The position numbers and the translations under genes are program-made. From Muribaculaceae bacterium (GTDB lineage Bacteria > Pseudomonadota > Alphaproteobacteria > Rs-D84): DNA of 5,983 nt. Shown here one piece after another: positions 3,855 through 5,983 of the stretch (positions within the stretch are counted from its first letter, which is position 1; each line of letters begins with the position of its first letter). Under the pieces are notes generated by a model. That model saw nothing but the letters and a program-made list of their open reading frames with translations, was not told the DNA's origin and made no database searches. Location: positions 1 through 5,983 of the forward strand of contig JAMPEH010000152.1 of assembly GCA_023665245.1 (NCBI GenBank), read 5' to 3'.

Positions 3855-5240
3855 ATGCAGGAATACCGGTACCCCGAAATCTACAAGACGCTGAACAGCG
3901 ACCAGAAGATCGCCTTCCAGATGCTGGCCTACGGCCAGAAGTCCGGGAAAAATTACTTCCTGACCGGGGACGCCGGCACGGGGAAGTCCTATTTGATTGA
4001 CGCGTTCTATCAATTTTGCTGCCTCAACGGCATCACCATGCTGAAATGCGCGCCCACCGGCGTGGCGGCGACCAACATCGGCGGCGTGACCATGCACCGC
4101 ATGTTCCGGCTGCCCCTGTCCGTGCTGACGGACAAGATCGAGGGCACCCAGTTCGCCAATATTTACAAACTGGTCAGCCGGGCCGACGTCATGTTCATCG
4201 ACGAGATCAGCATGGCCCGCGTGGACGTCTTCGGCAACGCCATGGCCCAGGTCCGGGAGGCCAACAAGATCCGCGCCAGGAACAGCAAACCGCCTGTCCA
4301 GATCATCGTCTGCGGGGACTTCGGCCAGCTGATGCCCGTGGTCACGGACAAGGACCGCGAGATCTACCAGCAGCTCACCGGGGCGGACATCGGCACCGGG
4401 TGCTGTTATAATTCCCACTGGTGGTCCGACCTGGACTTCCAGCCTATTTTGCTCAGCCAGCCCATGCGCCAGTCCGACCAGGCGTTCTGCCGGGCACTTG
4501 ACAATTTAAAGCTGGGCATCAAGTCCGACATCGACTACCTGAACGCCAACACGGCGCAGCAGCCCCTGAAGGACGGCATCTGGCTGTGCGGGTACAACAA
4601 CACGGCCGCCGAGAAGAACGCCCGCGGCATCTACAACCTGCCCGGCGAGGTCCTGACCAGCCGCGCAGTTATTACAGGCAAAGCAAACATCAAGCAGACC
4701 AACTTCGCCGAGAACTTACTGTACAAGCCCGGGGCGCGTGTCGTCATGACCATGCGGGAGCTCGGCAACCGGAACAGCCCCTATGACAACGGGTCCCTTG
4801 GGACGATCCTGGAAGCCCGCCGGGACTTCGTGAAGATCCGGCTGGACCGCGGCGTGACCGTGGACGTCCCCCGCGTCAAGCTGCCCTTTTATGAATATGA
4901 GGTCTGCGGCAGCTCCGTGGAGCCACGCGAGGTCGGCACGGTGACGCAGTTCCCGTTCAAGATCGGGTACGCGATCACCATACACAAGTCCCAGGGGCAG
5001 ACATATGATAAAATGAACGTCGTGCCGGAGATATTCGCGCCGGGCCAGCTCTACGTGGCCATGTCCCGCTGCCGGGAAATCGCCAACATCTACGTCCAGC
5101 CCGACGGCTACGGCCGCCGGATCACCCCGGAGAAAATCCTGCCGAACCCCGAAGTGATTAAATTCCTGATCTCCCAGGACGCCATGTACGCCGACTTCAA
5201 GAGCTACTTCGAGAAAAATATTTTCGACCCGGCGGCATGA
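3855..5240 (+). CDS. PIF1-like ATP-dependent DNA helicase (superfamily 1B)
   Basis: The 461-residue protein carries the full PIF1/RecD-type motif set in order. The Walker A is GDAGTGKS (38-45, K44 binding ATP phosphate), followed by APTGVAATNIGGVTMH (66-81). Walker B is FIDEISM (114-120, D116/E117). Motif III is CGDFGQLMPV (153-162), and motif IV is LSQPMRQSD (200-208, R205). The C-terminal GYAITIHKSQGQTYDKM (371-387) is motif V, and QLYVAMSRC (398-406) is motif VI with R405 as arginine finger. All catalytic residues are present, so it should be active. PIF1 helicases unwind DNA 5' to 3' and act in replication, recombination and G-quadruplex or RNA-DNA removal. ATG 3855 follows AGGGA (3844-3848) by six bases, a weaker site than those of its neighbours. 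It sits alone after a structured 439-base gap, so it probably has its own control. Confidence 0.92.
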   Translation: MQEYRYPEIYKTLNSDQKIAFQMLAYGQKSGKNYFLTGDAGTGKSYLIDAFYQFCCLNGITMLKCAPTGVAATNIGGVTMHRMFRLPLSVLTDKIEGTQFANIYKLVSRADVMFIDEISMARVDVFGNAMAQVREANKIRARNSKPPVQIIVCGDFGQLMPVVTDKDREIYQQLTGADIGTGCCYNSHWWSDLDFQPILLSQPMRQSDQAFCRALDNLKLGIKSDIDYLNANTAQQPLKDGIWLCGYNNTAAEKNARGIYNLPGEVLTSRAVITGKANIKQTNFAENLLYKPGARVVMTMRELGNRNSPYDNGSLGTILEARRDFVKIRLDRGVTVDVPRVKLPFYEYEVCGSSVEPREVGTVTQFPFKIGYAITIHKSQGQTYDKMNVVPEIFAPGQLYVAMSRCREIANIYVQPDGYGRRITPEKILPNPEVIKFLISQDAMYADFKSYFEKNIFDPAA

Positions 5241-5348
5241 AAACACGTTCCAAAACTTAAACCAAACCCGGGACAGCCTGCCCCGGCCCACGCATGGCTG
5301 GGGCGGCGCATTCCGGCATTTACCACAAAAACCGGAGGGACACTGAGC
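5241..5348. other. Intergenic region with a long hairpin
   Basis: This 108-base gap has no gene. It starts with an A/C-rich stretch after the helicase stop, holds the hairpin at 5278-5306, and ends in the CGGAGGGA ribosome binding site for the next gene. No obvious promoter boxes are seen. Confidence 0.5.
5278..5306. repeat. Hairpin of about 11 bp between helicase and next gene
   Basis: GCCCCGGCC (5280-5288) pairs with GGCTGGGGC (5296-5304) with one G-U pair and a seven-base loop; two further pairs (one wobble) extend it to 5278-5306. No T-run follows on the plus strand, so it is not a canonical terminator. It may stabilise or process the transcript, or cause partial termination after the helicase. 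Confidence 0.5.
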
Positions 5349-5735
5349 ATGAACATGGACAAGATGGCAGCCGATATTTTAGAGCAGGCCGAGCTGCTGC
5401 GCAACCCGCATTCCGTCATGGCCACCGCCTGCGCGACCATGGTGAATTTAATATCCGACGGCAAAGGCTGGGACAAGGCCCATACGACCGTCGGCCAGTT
5501 CCGGGACCTGGCCAAGCTGGCCGCCCGGATCTACGCCGAGATGCCCGACATGCAGGACCCGGAGCTGAACTTCTACGCCTACGCCCAAGGCATCGCGGAA
5601 CAGGCCCGCCCCGTGGACATCCAGAAGCTGCTGGGCCTGGAGCATGACGACTTCGTCAAATCCGTGCTGTGGCTGGCGCAGAACCGGTCCGCCGGCCACG
5701 AAGCCAATCCGCCCGCGGACATCTACGAGGGCTGA
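5349..5735 (+). CDS. Hypothetical mostly helical acidic protein, 128 aa
   Basis: I do not recognise this protein. ATG 5349 follows GGAGGG (5334-5339) by nine bases; ATG 5355 (residue 3) is a possible alternative start. The sequence looks all-helical: MAADILEQAELLR (6-18), a central TVGQFRDLAKLAARIYAEM (47-65), and IAEQARPVDIQKLLGL plus DDFVKSVLWLAQNR toward the end. There are no membrane segments and no metal motifs; a single Cys sits near residue 28. It overlaps nothing and lies five bases before the next gene, with which it is probably cotranslated. Context (helicase upstream) hints at an element-maintenance role but does not show one. Confidence 0.8.
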   Translation: MNMDKMAADILEQAELLRNPHSVMATACATMVNLISDGKGWDKAHTTVGQFRDLAKLAARIYAEMPDMQDPELNFYAYAQGIAEQARPVDIQKLLGLEHDDFVKSVLWLAQNRSAGHEANPPADIYEG

Positions 5736-5740
5736 AAAAC

Positions 5741-5983
5741 ATGGCAAAACGGAACCGGGCTTATCTCAGGATGCAGCGCCGCCGGCACATCGACCGGAAA
5801 AAGCGCATCATCAAAAAGCAGGGGGATTACTGGCACTACGCGCACGAAGGGGAACTCGACAAGGGCAAGATCCACTGCCCCTGCCCCATGTGCCGCCACA
5901 AATCCTATGACCGCGCAAAAATGACCGACGCCCGCCGCTCCGGAGGCCACCTGGAAGCGCTCCAGGAGCTCGGGCCGGAAGGC
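5741..5983 (+). CDS. Basic protein with CPCPMC and KSYD motifs (partial, runs off window)
   Basis: ATG 5741 lies nine bases after GAGGG (5727-5731), a site located inside the end of the upstream gene. The 81 visible residues start with a strongly basic arm (MAKRNRAYLRMQRRRHIDRK). KGKIHCPCPMCRHKSYD follows at about 44-60, with cysteines in a CxCxxC arrangement. This combination (basic N-terminus, KGKxHC-x-C-x-MCR-x-KSY) resembles a small hypothetical protein common in Bacillota genomes and their mobile elements. The function of that family is not known to me; metal or nucleic-acid binding is likely from the basic arm and cysteines. No stop codon is reached before the window ends. Confidence 0.75.
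   Translation, partial: MAKRNRAYLRMQRRRHIDRKKRIIKKQGDYWHYAHEGELDKGKIHCPCPMCRHKSYDRAKMTDARRSGGHLEALQELGPEG

Noticed and set aside
3445..3894. Plus-strand open frame of 149 codons across the hydrolase-helicase gap
   Set aside because: It has no suitable ribosome binding site, runs into the helicase start, and its Arg/Pro-rich translation resembles nothing.

Overview
The window is a GC-rich stretch of bacterial accessory DNA in which every supported gene reads rightward. Genes are short, closely spaced and almost all preceded by a strong AGGAGG-like ribosome binding site. Three features suggest a mobile element (phage, integrative element or plasmid) of a high-GC Bacillota-type host: a SleB-type cell wall hydrolase, a PIF1-like helicase, and several small cysteine-rich proteins, including one with a CPCPMC/KSYD signature. 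No capsid, tail, integrase, relaxase or conjugation gene lies in the window, so the element type and the host remain inference.

Layout. Positions 1-74 are the last 23 codons of a gene whose end matches the repeat module of the larger gene at 620-1714. A structured gap (75-218) precedes an unrecognised 124-residue protein (219-593). Next come the 364-residue protein with five helix-turn-helix-like repeats (620-1714), a 67-residue cysteine-rich protein (1735-1938), a stand-alone DarG/Poa1-type macrodomain (1968-2486), an 80-residue zinc-ribbon protein (2506-2748) and a membrane-anchored or secreted SleB-like hydrolase (2795-3415). The spacing (19 to 46 bases) suggests 219-3415 is one operon.

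The 439-base gap 3416-3854 is the most unusual part. It has no convincing gene but many inverted repeats. On the minus strand it carries a stem-loop followed by nine T residues, then a second weaker hairpin, which is the pattern of tandem intrinsic terminators. This points to an undescribed leftward structured RNA lying between rightward genes.

The right part holds a complete PIF1-like SF1B helicase (3855-5240), a 108-base gap with a long hairpin, an unrecognised 128-residue acidic protein (5349-5735), and a cysteine-motif protein cut by the window end (from 5741).

How the genes might work together is mostly inference. The helicase fits element replication or recombination. The hydrolase fits wall passage or lysis. 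The macrodomain fits reversal of ADP-ribosylation, possibly as counter-defence. The repeat proteins and zinc-ribbon proteins fit nucleic-acid binding.
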